A DNA stretch of 64,000 nt from Engraulis encrasicolus. Its lineage: Eukaryota > Chordata > Actinopteri > Clupeiformes > Engraulidae. The notes beneath the pieces are model-generated. The model was not told the DNA's origin. It worked only from the letters and a program-made list of their open reading frames with translations, and did no database searches. Location of the stretch: the NCBI RefSeq assembly GCF_034702125.1, contig NC_085859.1, positions 195,349 through 259,348 of the forward strand. Direction: 5' to 3'. The first letter of the stretch is position 1, and every line of letters begins with the position of its first letter. Shown here piece after piece: positions 33,654 to 44,774 of the stretch. Both the position numbers and the translations under genes were made by a program.

Positions 33654-36382
33654 TAGATTGCATTTCCTCACAGAAAATGCTGGAGTATGCTTGCCCGTCT
33701 TGCATTCGTTGCCCTTCATGCATGCCTTGCCTTTCATGCATGAATTGCCCTTCATGCATATGCTGCCCTTCATGCATATGCTGCCCTTCATGCGTACACT
33801 GCATACAGTTAACCATCTATACATGAGCTAACTTCCTGTTTGGTATGTATCATATTGGCAAAAACACATTTTCACTAACTGTAGCGCCCCCCAGTGGCCG
33901 TATTGCACTAAATTCGGTACGTACCCTCTGGGTGTACTGGAGATCATGTGTGAGAAATTTCGTTAAGATCTGTGAAGGCGTTGCCGAGATATAAGCTAAC
34001 TTCCTGTTTGGACGGTGCGTTTGTCTTTGTTGTCAATTTTGATTGGCTGCTGTGCGCCGATGCTTTCAGCTATTGCTGTGTAAATTTCAGCATAGCTGCA
34101 AAATAGTCCAATGGTGGTCTGATAGAAATTGTAGGACGAGTTGACAAAAATTGTGGGCGGAGCTTCATTTTTATTGATTTTTGAATATGTCAAAATGGCG
34201 GGAAATCCATGATTGTAAATATGACATCATAGTATGCGTTGGATTCGGCTTGACCCAAGGATTCCAGCGATACAAAGCGTTTCATGAATTGAGGTCAACA
34301 CGGGCCAAAATGGGCAAAAAACCATTTTTGCTTATTGTAGCGCCCCCTAGTGGCGCATTTACGCAAAAGTCGTAACATGTCCTCTGGGGATAGTGCCGAA
34401 TATGTGTATAAAATTAGGTTGTGATACAAGTAGCCGTTGCCGAGATATGAGCTCACTTCCTGTTTGGGGTCTCTGCCGCCAACTTTGATTGGCTCCTGTG
34501 TAAAAACGGTTTAATCAATCGTTTCAGGACTTTAAGTTTAAATGTATCTTAGTCCAAAGATGCGCTCATAAAATTTTCGTGACGATCGGACGAAAATTGT
34601 GGGCAGGGCATTTTTTTTATTGATTTTTACAAAATTCAAAATGGCGGAAAAACATTCCAGGCGGAAAATGACGTCATAGGGTGCATTGGATTCGGCTTGG
34701 CCCAAGGATTCCAGGAATACCAAGTTTATGAAATTCTGACCAACGGTTCAAAAGTTACAGTATGTAATGTACTTGCAACTTTGACCTGCTGGTGGCGCTA
34801 CAGAGTTTGAGGTACCCCTGTGAAAAATACAAATCCTGGTCGTCTTATCAAGCCGAACGTTTCGGTTTTTGAACGGACTTTCTATCTTGAGCGGTTCTTC
34901 AAAACGAATGGTTCGTAGACGGAAGGAGAAAATTAATAAAAAGAAACGGGAAACGGGGGAATAACAATAGTATGCTTGCCGCATGGCAAGCATACTAACT
35001 AGATTGCATTTCCTGACAGAAAATGCTGGAGTATGCTTGCCCGTCTTGCATTCGTTGCCCTTCATGCATGCCTTGCCTTTCATGCCTGACTTGCCCTTAA
35101 TGCATATGCTGCCCTTCATGCATACACATCATACAGTTAACCATTTGTACATCAGCTAACTTCCTGTTTGGTATGTATCATATTGGCAAAAACACATTTT
35201 CACTAACTGTAGCGTCCCCCAGTGGCCGTATTGCACTAAATTCGGTACGTACCCTCTGGGTGTACTGGAGATCATGTGAGAGAAATTTCGTTAAGCTCTG
35301 TCAAGGCGTTGCTGAGATATCAGCTAACTTCCTGTTTGGACGGTGCGTTTGCCTTTGTTGTCAATTTTGATTGGCTGCTGTGCGCCGATGTTTTCGGCTA
35401 TTGCTCTGTAAACTTCAGCATATGTGCGGAATAGTCCAATAGTGGTCTGATAAAAATTGTAGGACGAACAGACAAAAATTGTGGGCGGAGCTTCATTTTT
35501 ATTGATTTTTGAATATGTCAAAATGGCGGGAAATTCATGATGATAAATATGACATCATAGTATGCGTTGGATTCGGCTTGACCCAAGGATTTCAATGATA
35601 CCAAGCGTTTGATGATTTGAAGTCAATACTGGCCAATATCGGCAAAAACACGTTTTTGCTTATTGTAGCGCCCCCTAGTGGCGTAATTACACGAAAATTG
35701 TTATGTCTCCTCTGGAGAAAGTCTTAATGATGTATATAAAGTTGGGTTCTGATACAAGTATCCGTTGCCGAGATATAAGCTCACTTCCTGTTTGGCGTCT
35801 TCGCCGCCAAATTTGATTGGCTCCTGTTTGGAGACGGTTTATTCAATTGTTCCAGGATTTTTAGGGTGGATGTAACTCAGTCCAAAGATGCCCTCATAAA
35901 ATTTTCGTGATGATCGATCAAAAATTGTGGCCGTGGCATCATTTTTATTGATTTTTACAAAATTCAAAATGGCGGCAAAACTTTCCCAGGCGGAAAATGA
36001 CGTCATAGGGTGCATTGGATTCGGCTTGGCCCAAGGATTCCAGGGATACCAAGTTTTTGAAATTCCGACCAACGGTTCAAAAGTTACAGCATGTAATGTA
36101 CTTGCGCCTTTGTCCTGCTGGTGGCGCTAGAGAGTTTGAGGTACCTCTGTGAAAAATACAAATCCTGGTCGTCTTATCGAGCCGAACATTTAGGTCTTTG
36201 AACGGACTTTCTATCTTAAGCGGTTCTTCAAAACGAACCGTTCGTAGACGGAAGGAGAAAATTAATAATAACCCGGAAACGGGGGAATAACAATAGTATG
36301 CTTGCCGCTGGCAAGCATACTAATAATAATAAGAAACGGGGGAATAACAATAGTATGCTTGCCGCATGGCAAGCATACTAAT
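33651..36382. repeat. Two-level tandem repeat, 1346-bp unit
   Basis: AACTAGATTGCATTTCCT begins at 33651 and again at 34997, giving two long units; a short third start follows at about 36322. Each unit contains a run of CCTTCATGCATGC-type words, then two related halves of about 0.5 kb. Each half has GTAGCGCCCCC.AGTGGC, TAACTTCCTGTTTGG or TCACTTCCTGTTTGG, AATTGTGGGC and TTGGATTCGGCTTG in the same order. The units end in AGTATGCTTGCC..GGCAAGCATACT hairpins. No protein frame is credible. It is a repeat of unknown class. Confidence 0.85.
34970..34996. repeat. AGTATGCTTGCC hairpin
   Basis: AGTATGCTTGCC and GGCAAGCATACT are separated by a few bases. Similar hairpins occur at about 36296-36322 and 36353-36379, with imperfect ones near 36680-36770. 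They mark repeat boundaries. Confidence 0.85.
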
Positions 36383-37470
36383 GATAAATACTATGGGGAA
36401 CATCATTTTCATTTGTACAAGTACTAGTACAGCTGCACTTCACCTCTAGTTGGAATACATCTTTGGCAACGGCATCTTTGGTAGTGTAGTCTAAATCTGG
36501 GAACTGGTCATTTGTTACCAGATTGGCAGGCATTTCTGGCAAATGCAGATAATAAGAACGTTTTTCATTCCTGTCAACTACGCTGGTAACAATGGACAGT
36601 TCCCAGATGACAGAGATGTCTTCATAACAGCAGATGATTGTGTCTACCATGTATGAAATAGTCCTACAGTATTATTTAGTATACTTGCCAAAAGCCTCTG
36701 CTTTTCCCCAGCAAGCATACTAATTGTTCTCCAACAGTCGATTTAGTATGCTTGCGGGAAAGCATACTAATTGTTCATCAACAGTTTATTATTATTCAAC
36801 ATTTTTCCATTCACCTAGGCCTATGGGAATCGCCATTCATTAGTACGGTGGTTTTGAATCGTTGCAGCGTTCGAGATAGAGACACGGTTCGAGTACCAAA
36901 ACGAACGGCTCGAAAAAGGCTTAGGGTGGTGTATTTTTCGCTGGCCTACCCCCTTTCATTCGTTCACCAGACTTGTTTCTCCTCATTTTTCTCTCTGTTG
37001 TCCCCCTCATTGAAATGAATGGTAGTATGGTCAAGATGATGATGTCACTAACTGTGGCAGTTAGAGTGAGAGGTGACCTGTCCTGGGGTTTTTAACTATG
37101 TAGGCCTATCAACTAGGTTAAGGCATTGTCAGAGAGATCTTGGTTCTGAATACAAACTGTGTGAAGATTATAAGCCAACTCTTAAAAATGTTTCAGAGAG
37201 AGAAGTTTTAAAATCCCTATGATGTGACCCCATTCACCATTTTTTGACTGAACATTTTGTCCTAGAAAAGTGATCTCAGCTTTGACATGAAGAGCAAGGT
37301 TGTGTCATTTGTGTGTCAATATCATCTGACAACTTGCAAAACTTTTGGATATATGACAGCGGAAACATAAGGCTGCCCATAGGCCTGCTCAGCTATTGAC
37401 TGCCAAACTGTCACCTTTAGAATCTTCATTCATACACACACACACACATGCAGCCTTGTAGAACTTTAGA
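36383..37470. other. Non-coding DNA with hairpin-end relics
   Basis: Between about 36676 and 36770 there are imperfect AGTATACTTGCC and GCAAGCATACT pairs. The 90-codon minus frame at 36378-36650 has no recognisable features. Nothing else is supported. Confidence 0.4.
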
Positions 37471-37479
37471 CCTCTGCTG

Positions 37480-37625
37480 TCACCTGGGCAACCGTGGCCT
37501 AATATGCTGCTGTGGCCACTCTATACAGTAAGTGGCAGTGGCCTACTGGGTTGCAGGTTCAAATCCTACCCTTACCTCTCCCTACCCACCCATTGCTGAA
37601 AGGCACCCGAAGCATCTCCATACAT
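37480..37625 (+). mobile_element. Possible tRNA-derived SINE remnant
   Basis: A box-B-like GGTTCAAATCC lies at 37556-37566, preceded by GTGGCCTACTGGGTTGCA, a weak box A region, and followed by a CCTTACCTCTCCC segment usual in fish SINEs. Ends are unclear. Confidence 0.45.
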
Positions 37626-37796
37626 GCACATGCACCAGTGCTTGACACTAACTTTTTCGCTTACCAGCCATTTTGGCTAGTGGTTTTCCTGACTCACTAG
37701 CCATTGGGCCTTTTCACTAGCCATAATTTTCTTAACCATCATAGCAGCTTTAATTAATTATATAATGGGCAGTAGGGCCTAATAATGTAATGTAGG

Positions 37797-37835
37797 CTAA
37801 TATAATATAATATAATATAATATAATATAAAATAA
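37797..37835. repeat. (TAATA)n tract
   Basis: A pentamer TATAA repeat, about eight units. Confidence 0.9.
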
Positions 37836-37837
37836 TT

Positions 37838-37963
37838 AGTGGTGGGCCGTTATCGGCGTTAACGTGCTGCGATAATGTGAGACTCTTATCGCGCGACAAA
37901 GAAAATATCGCACGTTAATCTATTCTCAAAATATGGATTTGGGGTTTGGGGATGCACGTCACC
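37838..37963 (+). mobile_element. hAT-like terminal fragment up to the gap
   Basis: AGTGGTGGGCCGTTATCGGCG followed by GTTAACGTGCTGCG resembles the outer end of a hAT element common in fish. The rest is lost in the gap. Confidence 0.5.
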
Positions 37964-38063
37964 NNNNNNNNNNNNNNNNNNNNNNNNNNNNNNNNNNNNN
38001 NNNNNNNNNNNNNNNNNNNNNNNNNNNNNNNNNNNNNNNNNNNNNNNNNNNNNNNNNNNNNNN
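37964..38063. other. Assembly gap (100 N)
   Basis: Exactly 100 N; a fixed-size placeholder, so its true length is unknown. Confidence 0.99.
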
Positions 38064-39040
38064 CGATCCCGGATTGGCCCCGGGCACAAAATAGCGCCCC
38101 CTATCGCCCCATATCGCGTTGAAGTTCCTGGCTGACATATAGTTTGTCGTTGGGCCACGAAAAAAAATATGCATATATATCTCACTAAACCAAACAAATT
38201 TGCAATGCCAACCCATTAGCCACGCCCAACAGGAAGTGAGATAATTTGACTTTTTCTAAATTTACATGTAATGGGATTTGAAACAATCCTCCTAAACCGT
38301 ACATCGCACTCGCTTGATATTCGTTGTACATGAGCTCAAGGCATTGACGATGAGAAATTGCGAAGGAAATTTTGATATCTTGTAATTTGACAAGATGGCG
38401 GCTTAATGAATTAAGGTATCTTTTTTTAAAACAGGAAGTTGGCCACCATTTCAGTTTGGACTGTTTTCAAATGGTACAAACGCACACATGTATGCATATA
38501 ATGATTACTAACTTTTGTATATGCCTGAAATGGAGGCCACGCCCCCAAATACGTTTAGGGGCGGGGCCAACATCTACTTTGAGCTACAGACTCGGGAGTT
38601 TTTTTAAGTTTTGTATCTCACTAAGGCGTACAATACATACAATGATATGGCCACGCCCAACAGGAAGTGACATATTTTGACTTTTTTGGCATTTTAAAAC
38701 AGGAAGTTGGCCACCATTTCAGTTTGGAGTGTTTTAAAACAGTGCAAACGCACACATGTATGCATTTTTCTTAAATATCTCGTGAACTGAACGTCGTACA
38801 CACTCAATTTTTAAGGGGGGGGGCATAGCAACATGCTAGGTGGCATGCCCCGCCCCTGCAATGTACGTGCGAGGGCCCGTCATCGCCGCTTGCGGCTTTA
38901 ATTATTAGGGCCCGAGCACCGAAGTGCAAGGGCCACGCGGTGGCCCTTCGCCCTCTCGGTGCGAAGCCCTATTGTTTTCCGTAGGATTATTATTCTTCTT
39001 CTTATTATTATTCTCTTTTTTGTTCTGCGCTCTTGGGGCA
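38064..39040. repeat. Interspersed non-coding repeats, including a GGGCCCGAGCACCG hairpin
   Basis: The segment has two related copies of an ACAGGAAGTTGGCCACCATTTC block (about 38433 and 38699) and ACAGGAAGTGA words, so it contains a degraded tandem pair. At about 38908-38980 GGGCCCGAGCACCGAAGTGC and a complementary GCCCT..CTCGGTGCGAAGCCC form a hairpin. No gene. Confidence 0.55.
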
Positions 39041-39049
39041 TTTTTCAGG

Positions 39050-39427
39050 TACTTCCGGTGCTCGGACACTTATGAGACTGTCCAGCGGCCATATTGGATG
39101 TGTAGTATGAAAAAGCTGGCAAAAAACATTTAGGCAAGAAATATATTTTTCTCATCATAAATCACCAAACTGAAGACAAAGGGCAACCAACAGCTTTTCA
39201 GAAATGCATACAACAACCAAAAATCTATGCCGGGTCAATTTTGACCCGAACACCACAGATGTGACTTTTTTTTGGACCTTCAAAATTTACTAAAATGATA
39301 AAACATATTTTTTTGTGTTGAAATGATTGTGACTGAGGATTAGATGAAGCCTCATTCCAAGACAACTGTGTTTTTTTCACACTAAAACTTGAAAATGGGT
39401 CAAAAATGACCAGAACACAACAGAAGG
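39050..39427 (-). mobile_element. Partial copy of the CCCTTGTG piggyBac MITE family
   Basis: Bases about 39110-39420 are the reverse complement of about 8235-8560, with the same TTTTGACCCGAACACC and GGTCAAAAATGACC words. The outer TTAA end is altered (AACACAACAGAAGG). Confidence 0.8.
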
Positions 39428-39565
39428 CAGTATATAAAAATACATTACACATACGTAAAACCTGTTCTGGCCTTTTCTCTTCAGCATTATGCGAAATCAA
39501 ATGGTAAAATCATGTTAACATACAGGTCTCAAGCACAAGAAACATTAGGATGATAATAGTAAGTG

Positions 39566-39806
39566 TTTATTTAAAAAAGAAACGAGTTAAAGGTCAACAC
39601 GATTCATGACGTACATGTATATGGGGGTTCTTCTTGTGTTGTTGGTCACCACATTGCTTCAGGGATTGAAAGCAGTACTATGTATTACTTAAGTCATATT
39701 GGTTGAGACACCAGGTACGTTTAATGAAATGTAAAAATGGAGGATAAAGGGCTGGAGCTGGAGCTCGCGGGCAGGTTCCATCTTCATGATCTCCACACAC
39801 CCATCT
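39566..39806 (-). other. Candidate terminal exon (minus strand)
   Basis: On the minus strand a long pyrimidine-rich tract ends in CAG at about 39807, a strong 3' splice site. An AATAAA signal lies downstream at 39566-39571. One frame reads on from the splice site for about 38 codons (CVEIMKMEPARELQLQPFIL, then a stop at about 39690). I do not recognise the protein. If joined directly to the candidate first exon at 40843-40943 (phase 0), the frame would stop after six codons, so either an exon between them is missing from view or this is a non-coding RNA. Confidence 0.3.
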
Positions 39807-39956
39807 GAATGAAGAAATATGAAGAAAATAAACCAGGAAGTTTTAATCATGAAGCTTTGGTACCATGGTGTATGAAAATAGCTAGATAGCTGTTTTGTCT
39901 GTGGGATGTTCAAGCATATACAAACACACCACATCATTTTAAAAATGTCATACATG

Positions 39957-40840
39957 CTTTAACAACCGTTGCACATAAAGGTAATTCACTCCAATGTCAC
40001 TTCATGTTCTACTTCAGTAATTCTAGTGACAAATATCTTTGTAATAGCTGTACATTGGCATTTTCTGACACCGATTTAGCAGTAGTGTGTGTTGACCTTT
40101 CATATCTGTTTAGCTACCACCGTCAGGATACTGTGTGTGGTGGGCTAGAAATTAAATACAGGGCACATCAAGATTTCTGGTGGCACTTCAAATTGGCCTA
40201 CTCATACAAAGCCTACACATCTGATCTGATGATGAATTACTGGAGTCTATGCTGTGGATAGCTGGTAAATGCATGAAGTAAGTGAGGGTCAATTAATCTG
40301 ATCTTGAACATAATTTGAAGAACATGCCTGCAGACATGGCAGCACAAGAACATAGGCTATTGCTTTCAAAAAACAAAGTAGCCTTGTGAAAAAGGACTGG
40401 AGGCTTGGAGACATTGAAAATGGACTAGATCCAAAACGCCTTTGCTCCCAATATTTATAACTTCTCGACTATAATGTAAGTTTGTACATCTCCTACGAGC
40501 CATGCCTCCTTTTTCATTACCCTGCTTTGAGTGATCACTAGCCTACTTGTTTTGAGAGAAGGCTCACAACTATAGTCGCAGATTGCATGTTGCAAGACTG
40601 TTCAACTTGTATGTAATAGTCATTTTTTTCCCTGTCATTACGTTTAAATTACAATGTGATGAAGTCGGTGACATGAGGATGGGACTCGCTAGCTAAGCTA
40701 ATATTACTCAAGTGCTATCATGAAACTACCCTTCAAGATTTCATTACTGTTATATATTGATTGATATTTGCCACACTTATTGATCAGCAGTTTTTTCATG
40801 GGTTGTGTTTCAGTGAAAATCAAGGTTTCTTTATTGACAC
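39957..40840. other. Presumed intron or intergenic DNA
   Basis: No convincing exon is visible on either strand between the two candidate exons. Confidence 0.35.
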
Positions 40841-40842
40841 TT

Positions 40843-40943
40843 ACCAGTCGCACAGCCGAAAAGTGGGTTGGTTCAGTAGCACCATCACAGCGTGATATTA
40901 ATTGTTCACTCTTGTTATTGCCATCGTGGGAGGGGCGGGACAT
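40843..40943 (-). other. Candidate first coding exon with splice donor (minus strand)
   Basis: An ATG at 40943 with G at -3 opens a frame that begins MSRPSHDGNNKSEQ and reaches CTG|GTAAGT, a consensus 5' splice site, after about 33 codons. Upstream on the minus strand (40960-41015) are two CCAAT boxes in opposite orientation and CACCTTAGCAAC, which resembles an RFX X-box with one mismatch. The promoter region is TATA-less. Together these look like a genuine small gene start, possibly ciliary, but no homologue is recognised. Confidence 0.35.
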
Positions 40944-40949
40944 GACTTG

Positions 40950-41020
40950 AACTGAGCGTTCTCTGATTGGGTGTTTTGTCGTCCAATCAGCACCTGCCGT
41001 TGGCGTTGCTAAGGTGAACT
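40950..41020 (-). promoter_or_regulatory. Candidate promoter with CCAAT boxes and X-box-like site
   Basis: The plus strand shows CTGATTGGG, GTCCAATCAG and GTTGCTAAGGTGAAC within 65 bases upstream of the candidate start at 40943. RFX factors bind GTNRCC-N(0-3)-RGYAAC; the second half-site is perfect and the first has one change. Confidence 0.35.
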
Positions 41021-41049
41021 CCTGTAAATTTTGGCTTCAAAGCGTTGAA

Positions 41050-41660
41050 TGGAAAAGAGCGTTGATTTGGAGTCCATTATATCTACTGTCAATGTGGTGG
41101 AAGCATCATTCTGTGGCAGCCAGAGCCACAGGAAACCTTGTTTGGGTGTACGGCACCATAACAAAACAGAAGATTATGATAGAATGTGGAAGGTGACCAT
41201 GCAAAAATATGCTTATAGAGGAAGCTAAGATCTTCACTGGATCTTTGAATAAAATAATAACCCAAAACTTTCATCCAAAATTGTTCAAATGAAGACAAGG
41301 TTATTAAAACCATGATCATGTTGTGGTTCAGATCTCAATCCTTTAGACAGTCTCTGAGGAGTGCTGAAAATGAACGTCCATCCTCAACATCCATGCCATT
41401 TGGACCAGGTTAACTATTTGCAATGAAAAAAAATGACCAAAATCCCTGGGAGAGCAGGTGCCAACATAGTTAACAACTAATCAAAGTGCCTGATGTCAGT
41501 TTTGGTTCATAAATGGCACTCTATTGACTATTAATGATAAAGGGGCTAATCATTTTGTCCTTGCCATTTTTACTCTTTTTTGTTTAAGCTCATTGTGAAA
41601 ATGGAAAAATACAAATTCAACTCATTGGACATTATCTCCATAAGTGTATTTCTTTCCAGA
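41050..41660 (+). mobile_element. Tc1-like transposase relic
   Basis: The plus-strand translation at about 41092-41196 includes AARATGNLVWVYGTI, and a second frame near 41330-41400 reads SDLNPLDSL and VLKMNV. These match the Tc1 GCF..GTGxLVxVxG and SPDLNPIENLW..LK regions. An AGGGGCTAATCATTTTGTCC-like end occurs at about 41540, usual at fish Tc1 ends. Heavily mutated. Confidence 0.65.
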
Positions 41661-41752
41661 ATAACAGAAACGGTTCATAATGGTCCTTCTCACTGAGAAA
41701 TCAAGAGAGATATCTAATTTCAGGAGGGGGGCTAATAATATCGTCCTCAACT
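41660..41752 (+). mobile_element. Second Tc1-like terminal fragment
   Basis: AATTTCAGGAGGGGGGCTAATAATATCGTCC near 41717-41747 looks like another Tc1-type terminus, followed by the LINE. Confidence 0.4.
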
Positions 41753-43655
41753 GTACCCATGCTCTCAGTGCAGAAACAGATTTCTGCACGGGCTCAAAGA
41801 AGCGATTTTGGCTGAAGGTCAAGGCATCAAGGCATCAGAAAAGCAAAAAAGGAATACTCTGACAAAATAACAACACACTTCAAAGACAGCAGAGATGCAC
41901 AGAGCCTGTGGCAGGGCATACAGGCCATCACGGACTATAAGCCTTCACCACGAAGCTGTGACAACAACACCTCTCTGCTAAACGACCTGAACAGTTTCTT
42001 TGCCCGTTTTGAAGCACAAAATGACACTCATCCACAGAACCCCCCCCCCCCCATGATCAACCCCTTTACCTGTCCTCTGCCAGTGTGAAGAGGACACTGG
42101 CCACCATCAACCCACGCAAAGCAGCTGGCCCAGACAACATACCTGGCCGAGTGTTGAAGGATTGTGCAGAAGAGCTGAAGGATGTCTTGACAGACATCTT
42201 TAACATCTCTCTGGAGCAAGCAGTCATCCCATCACTTTTCAAAGCTGCTACCATCATACCCGTGCCGAAGAAATCATCACCATCATGCTTCAATGACTAC
42301 CGTCCTGTAGCACTGACGCCCATAATCATGAAGTGCTTCGAACGGCTAGTCCTGTCACACATCAAAGCCACCCTACCCCCCACCCTGGACCCCTACCAGT
42401 TCGCATACCGAGCCAAGCGATCCACGGAGGATGCAATTTGCTCTGCCCTCCATCCAGCCCTCACCCACTTGGACAATAAAGACTCCTATGTGAGAATGCT
42501 GTTCATTGACTTCAGTTCAGCATTCAATATCATAATACCACAACAACTCATCAGAAAACTGGACAAACTAGGTTTCAGCACCTCCCTCTGCAACTGGCTG
42601 CTGGACTTCCTGATGCAAAGACCACAAGCAGTACGGGTAGGGAATATCACCTCAAGCACCCTGACCCTGAGCACGGGGGCTCCACAAGGTTGTGTTCTCA
42701 GCCCCCTGCTGTTCACGCTGCTGACACACGACTGCACAACGACCCACAGCACTAACCATCTAGTGAAGTTTGCGGATGATACAACGCTGGTGGGCCTCAT
42801 CACCAAGGGCGATGAGACTCACTACAGAGAAGTTGTAGACCTGCTGGCCAGATGGTGCAAAGACAACAACCTCCTGCTGAATGTCAACAAGACCAAGGAG
42901 ATTGTTGTCAACTTTCAGAGGGTCCAAAAACAACTGCCACCACTGACCATCGACGGCGATGCTGTGGAGAGAGTGAGCAGCACCAAGTTCCTTGGAGTGC
43001 ACATCAGCGACGACCTCTCTTGGACCACCAACACTACATCACTGGCGAAGAAGGCCCATCAGCGTCTCTACTTCTTGCGCAAACTAAAGAAGGCAAGTGC
43101 TACACCCTACATCATGACAACATTCTGCAGAGGAACCATAGAGAGCATCCTGACCAGTTGCATCACAGTGTGGGGAGGAAGCTGCACTGAGCAAAACAGG
43201 AAGACGCGCCAGCATGTTGTGAATACAGCAAGGAAGATTATTGGAGTACCAATCCCCTCCCTGCAGGACAATTACACCGCGCGCCTCACCCGGAAAGCAC
43301 TGATGATCATCAAAGACACAAGCCACCCTGCACACAAACTGTTCAGCCTCCTGCCCTCTGGAAAGAAGTACAGGCGCCTCCGTTCCCGTACCACCAGGCT
43401 GGCAAGCAGCTCAATGCATCAAGCGATCAAGTTACTGAACACTCAACCCACTCTCCCTCCACTGTCAGCCTCTAGCCAGCAAGGCCACTGACACCCCTCC
43501 CCCCCATCCCACACCACCATATCTGTGACTGAACATTCCACCTGCACTACTATTTTTGTGACTGAACTCTCAACCTGCACTAACTCAAAACATGCCCCCA
43601 CACACACAAAAGAAATTGACAATAAAACCTACTTGACTTGACTTGTCTTGAGGTC
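41752..43655 (+). mobile_element. CR1/L2-like LINE, 5'-truncated, RT open
   Basis: Upstream of the main frame (41780-42060) another frame reads DKITTHFKDSRDAQSLWQGI and then NDLNSFFARFEA, the usual linker between endonuclease and reverse transcriptase; a C-run at about 42040 marks the frame break. The RT frame follows. The 3' end reads AAGAAATTGACAATAAAACC and then a short (CTTGA)n tail. The endonuclease domain is missing. Related copies lie at 12916, 15635 and 44944. Confidence 0.88.
42085..43491 (+). CDS. LINE reverse transcriptase, open frame of 468 codons
   Basis: The frame holds the full RT palm of a CR1/L2-type [20 protein letters not shown] (motif 1), [14 protein letters not shown], a FIDFSSAFN block with the first catalytic Asp, [14 protein letters not shown], and the FADDTT box with the catalytic Asp pair (about 42769-42786). 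A thumb with [13 protein letters not shown] and a Cys/Trp-containing C-terminus to the stop at 43489-43491 complete it. There is no endonuclease, and the ATG is internal to the true ORF2, so this is a truncated but uninterrupted domain. The enzyme would copy LINE RNA at nicked target DNA. Confidence 0.88.
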   Translation: MKRTLATINPRKAAGPDNIPGRVLKDCAEELKDVLTDIFNISLEQAVIPSLFKAATIIPVPKKSSPSCFNDYRPVALTPIIMKCFERLVLSHIKATLPPTLDPYQFAYRAKRSTEDAICSALHPALTHLDNKDSYVRMLFIDFSSAFNIIIPQQLIRKLDKLGFSTSLCNWLLDFLMQRPQAVRVGNITSSTLTLSTGAPQGCVLSPLLFTLLTHDCTTTHSTNHLVKFADDTTLVGLITKGDETHYREVVDLLARWCKDNNLLLNVNKTKEIVVNFQRVQKQLPPLTIDGDAVERVSSTKFLGVHISDDLSWTTNTTSLAKKAHQRLYFLRKLKKASATPYIMTTFCRGTIESILTSCITVWGGSCTEQNRKTRQHVVNTARKIIGVPIPSLQDNYTARLTRKALMIIKDTSHPAHKLFSLLPSGKKYRRLRSRTTRLASSSMHQAIKLLNTQPTLPPLSASSQQGH

Positions 43656-43963
43656 CTTCTGGTCACAGCACTGCTTGGATCACCAGGGATGGACACCATG
43701 TTCTGCACATAGACCATTGAAGGGTTTTAAGTGTGCAGACTTTTCACTTTGAGAACTATAGAGGACAAAGGTGTCATCATTTCCAATTGGCATTTTAATG
43801 TAATGAGTTTTGAAATTCTGGCCATGGCTACGGTAGATTATTAGATGACAATAACAGTACATTCTAAGAAATTTCCTTAAATTTACAGAGGATTTTGTAC
43901 AGTAGCCTACCATTTTGTCATTGAAATTATTGTAGCAGAACAACCCACTGCATGAACATAACC
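43656..43963. other. Non-coding DNA
   Basis: No features recognised. Confidence 0.4.
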
Positions 43964-43971
43964 CATTACAT

Positions 43972-44232
43972 CAGGGGTTCCCAACCTGTCTTGGCTCGGG
44001 ACCCCATTTTGACACCCCAAATTTCTGGGGGCCGCATACATACACATATTGTTTTCACAACCAAAAAACTAAATCCAACAAACCCCACTACTGAGTTAAC
44101 TCGCAGACATTTTAACCTCTTGATATTTATGAAAACCTAAGGCTGTTTGCTGTTTCAGTCAGAATATAGTTATTGTGTTATATTAAGTAGTAATATTTCA
44201 GGCGACTCCACATGGGGTGTTGAAAAACACTG
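43972..44232. mobile_element. hAT-type MITE with 8-bp target duplication
   Basis: It starts CAGGGGTTCCCAACC and ends GTTGAAAAACACTG. The flanks are CATTACAT (43964-43971) and CATTGCAT (44233-44240), one mismatch in 8 bases. The length of 261 bases leaves no room for a transposase. Confidence 0.85.
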
Positions 44233-44602
44233 CATTGCATGAACATAACCGAAAACATTTTTTTTTATTTACACACAGAGCTACTGACAAAAATAGCCCT
44301 AATAGTATTAACTGGAAATGCACTCAGAGAGTGCAGACCTCTGCCAAGGAAGCTGTTTTATGGAACATTTGACTTTGTAACCCTAATTTCTCCAGATATC
44401 TATCTTTCTCATTACTCCAGAAATATCAATGTAACCAAAATCAATTATCTTTAGACATACTCCAAAGTAAACCAAAGTGAAATGAGTGACTGGATAACAG
44501 TGTTCATACCAGAATTAAGGTCCAGATTGTAATAAAATATTTTGTCATTTAACTGATTAACCCAAGAACTCATTTTTAAATGTATCAATGAGTTGTCTAC
44601 CT

Positions 44603-44708
44603 TGAGGAAGTAGATGGGATCCTGTGTCAGTGAAAGCTGCTTCATCTCAGCATCTGTCCTCTTCAGCTCAGCCATCTCCTCCACTGCTGTCTGTGCACCA
44701 GACTGATA

Positions 44709-44709
<1 letters not shown>
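44603..44709 (-). pseudogene. TRIM-like coiled-coil exon remnant
   Basis: The minus frame reads VEEMAELKRTDAEMKQLSL and then TQDPIYFLK, followed by GTAGAC at a possible splice donor. The ELKRRDAELxQLxxTxDxxxFLQ pattern ends the coiled-coil exon of fish TRIM (finTRIM-like) proteins. Only about 33 codons are visible. The other side is replaced by an (AC)n tract and LINE sequence. It could be a pseudogene piece or one exon of a gene that extends out of recognisable range. Confidence 0.5.

Positions 44710-44710
<1 letters not shown>

Positions 44711-44773
<63 letters not shown>
44711..44773. repeat. (AC)n microsatellite
   Basis: A perfect AC repeat of 63 bases. Confidence 0.97.

Positions 44774-44774
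<1 letters not shown>

Noticed and set aside
33546..33824. Frames of Met-Lys-Gly-type repeats (and 34748-35119)
   Set aside because: Translation of CCTTCATGCATGC words of the 1346-bp repeat; poly-Ile or poly-Tyr is the (AAT)n tract.
36378..36650. 90-codon minus frame near hairpin repeats
   Set aside because: No splice, promoter or domain support.
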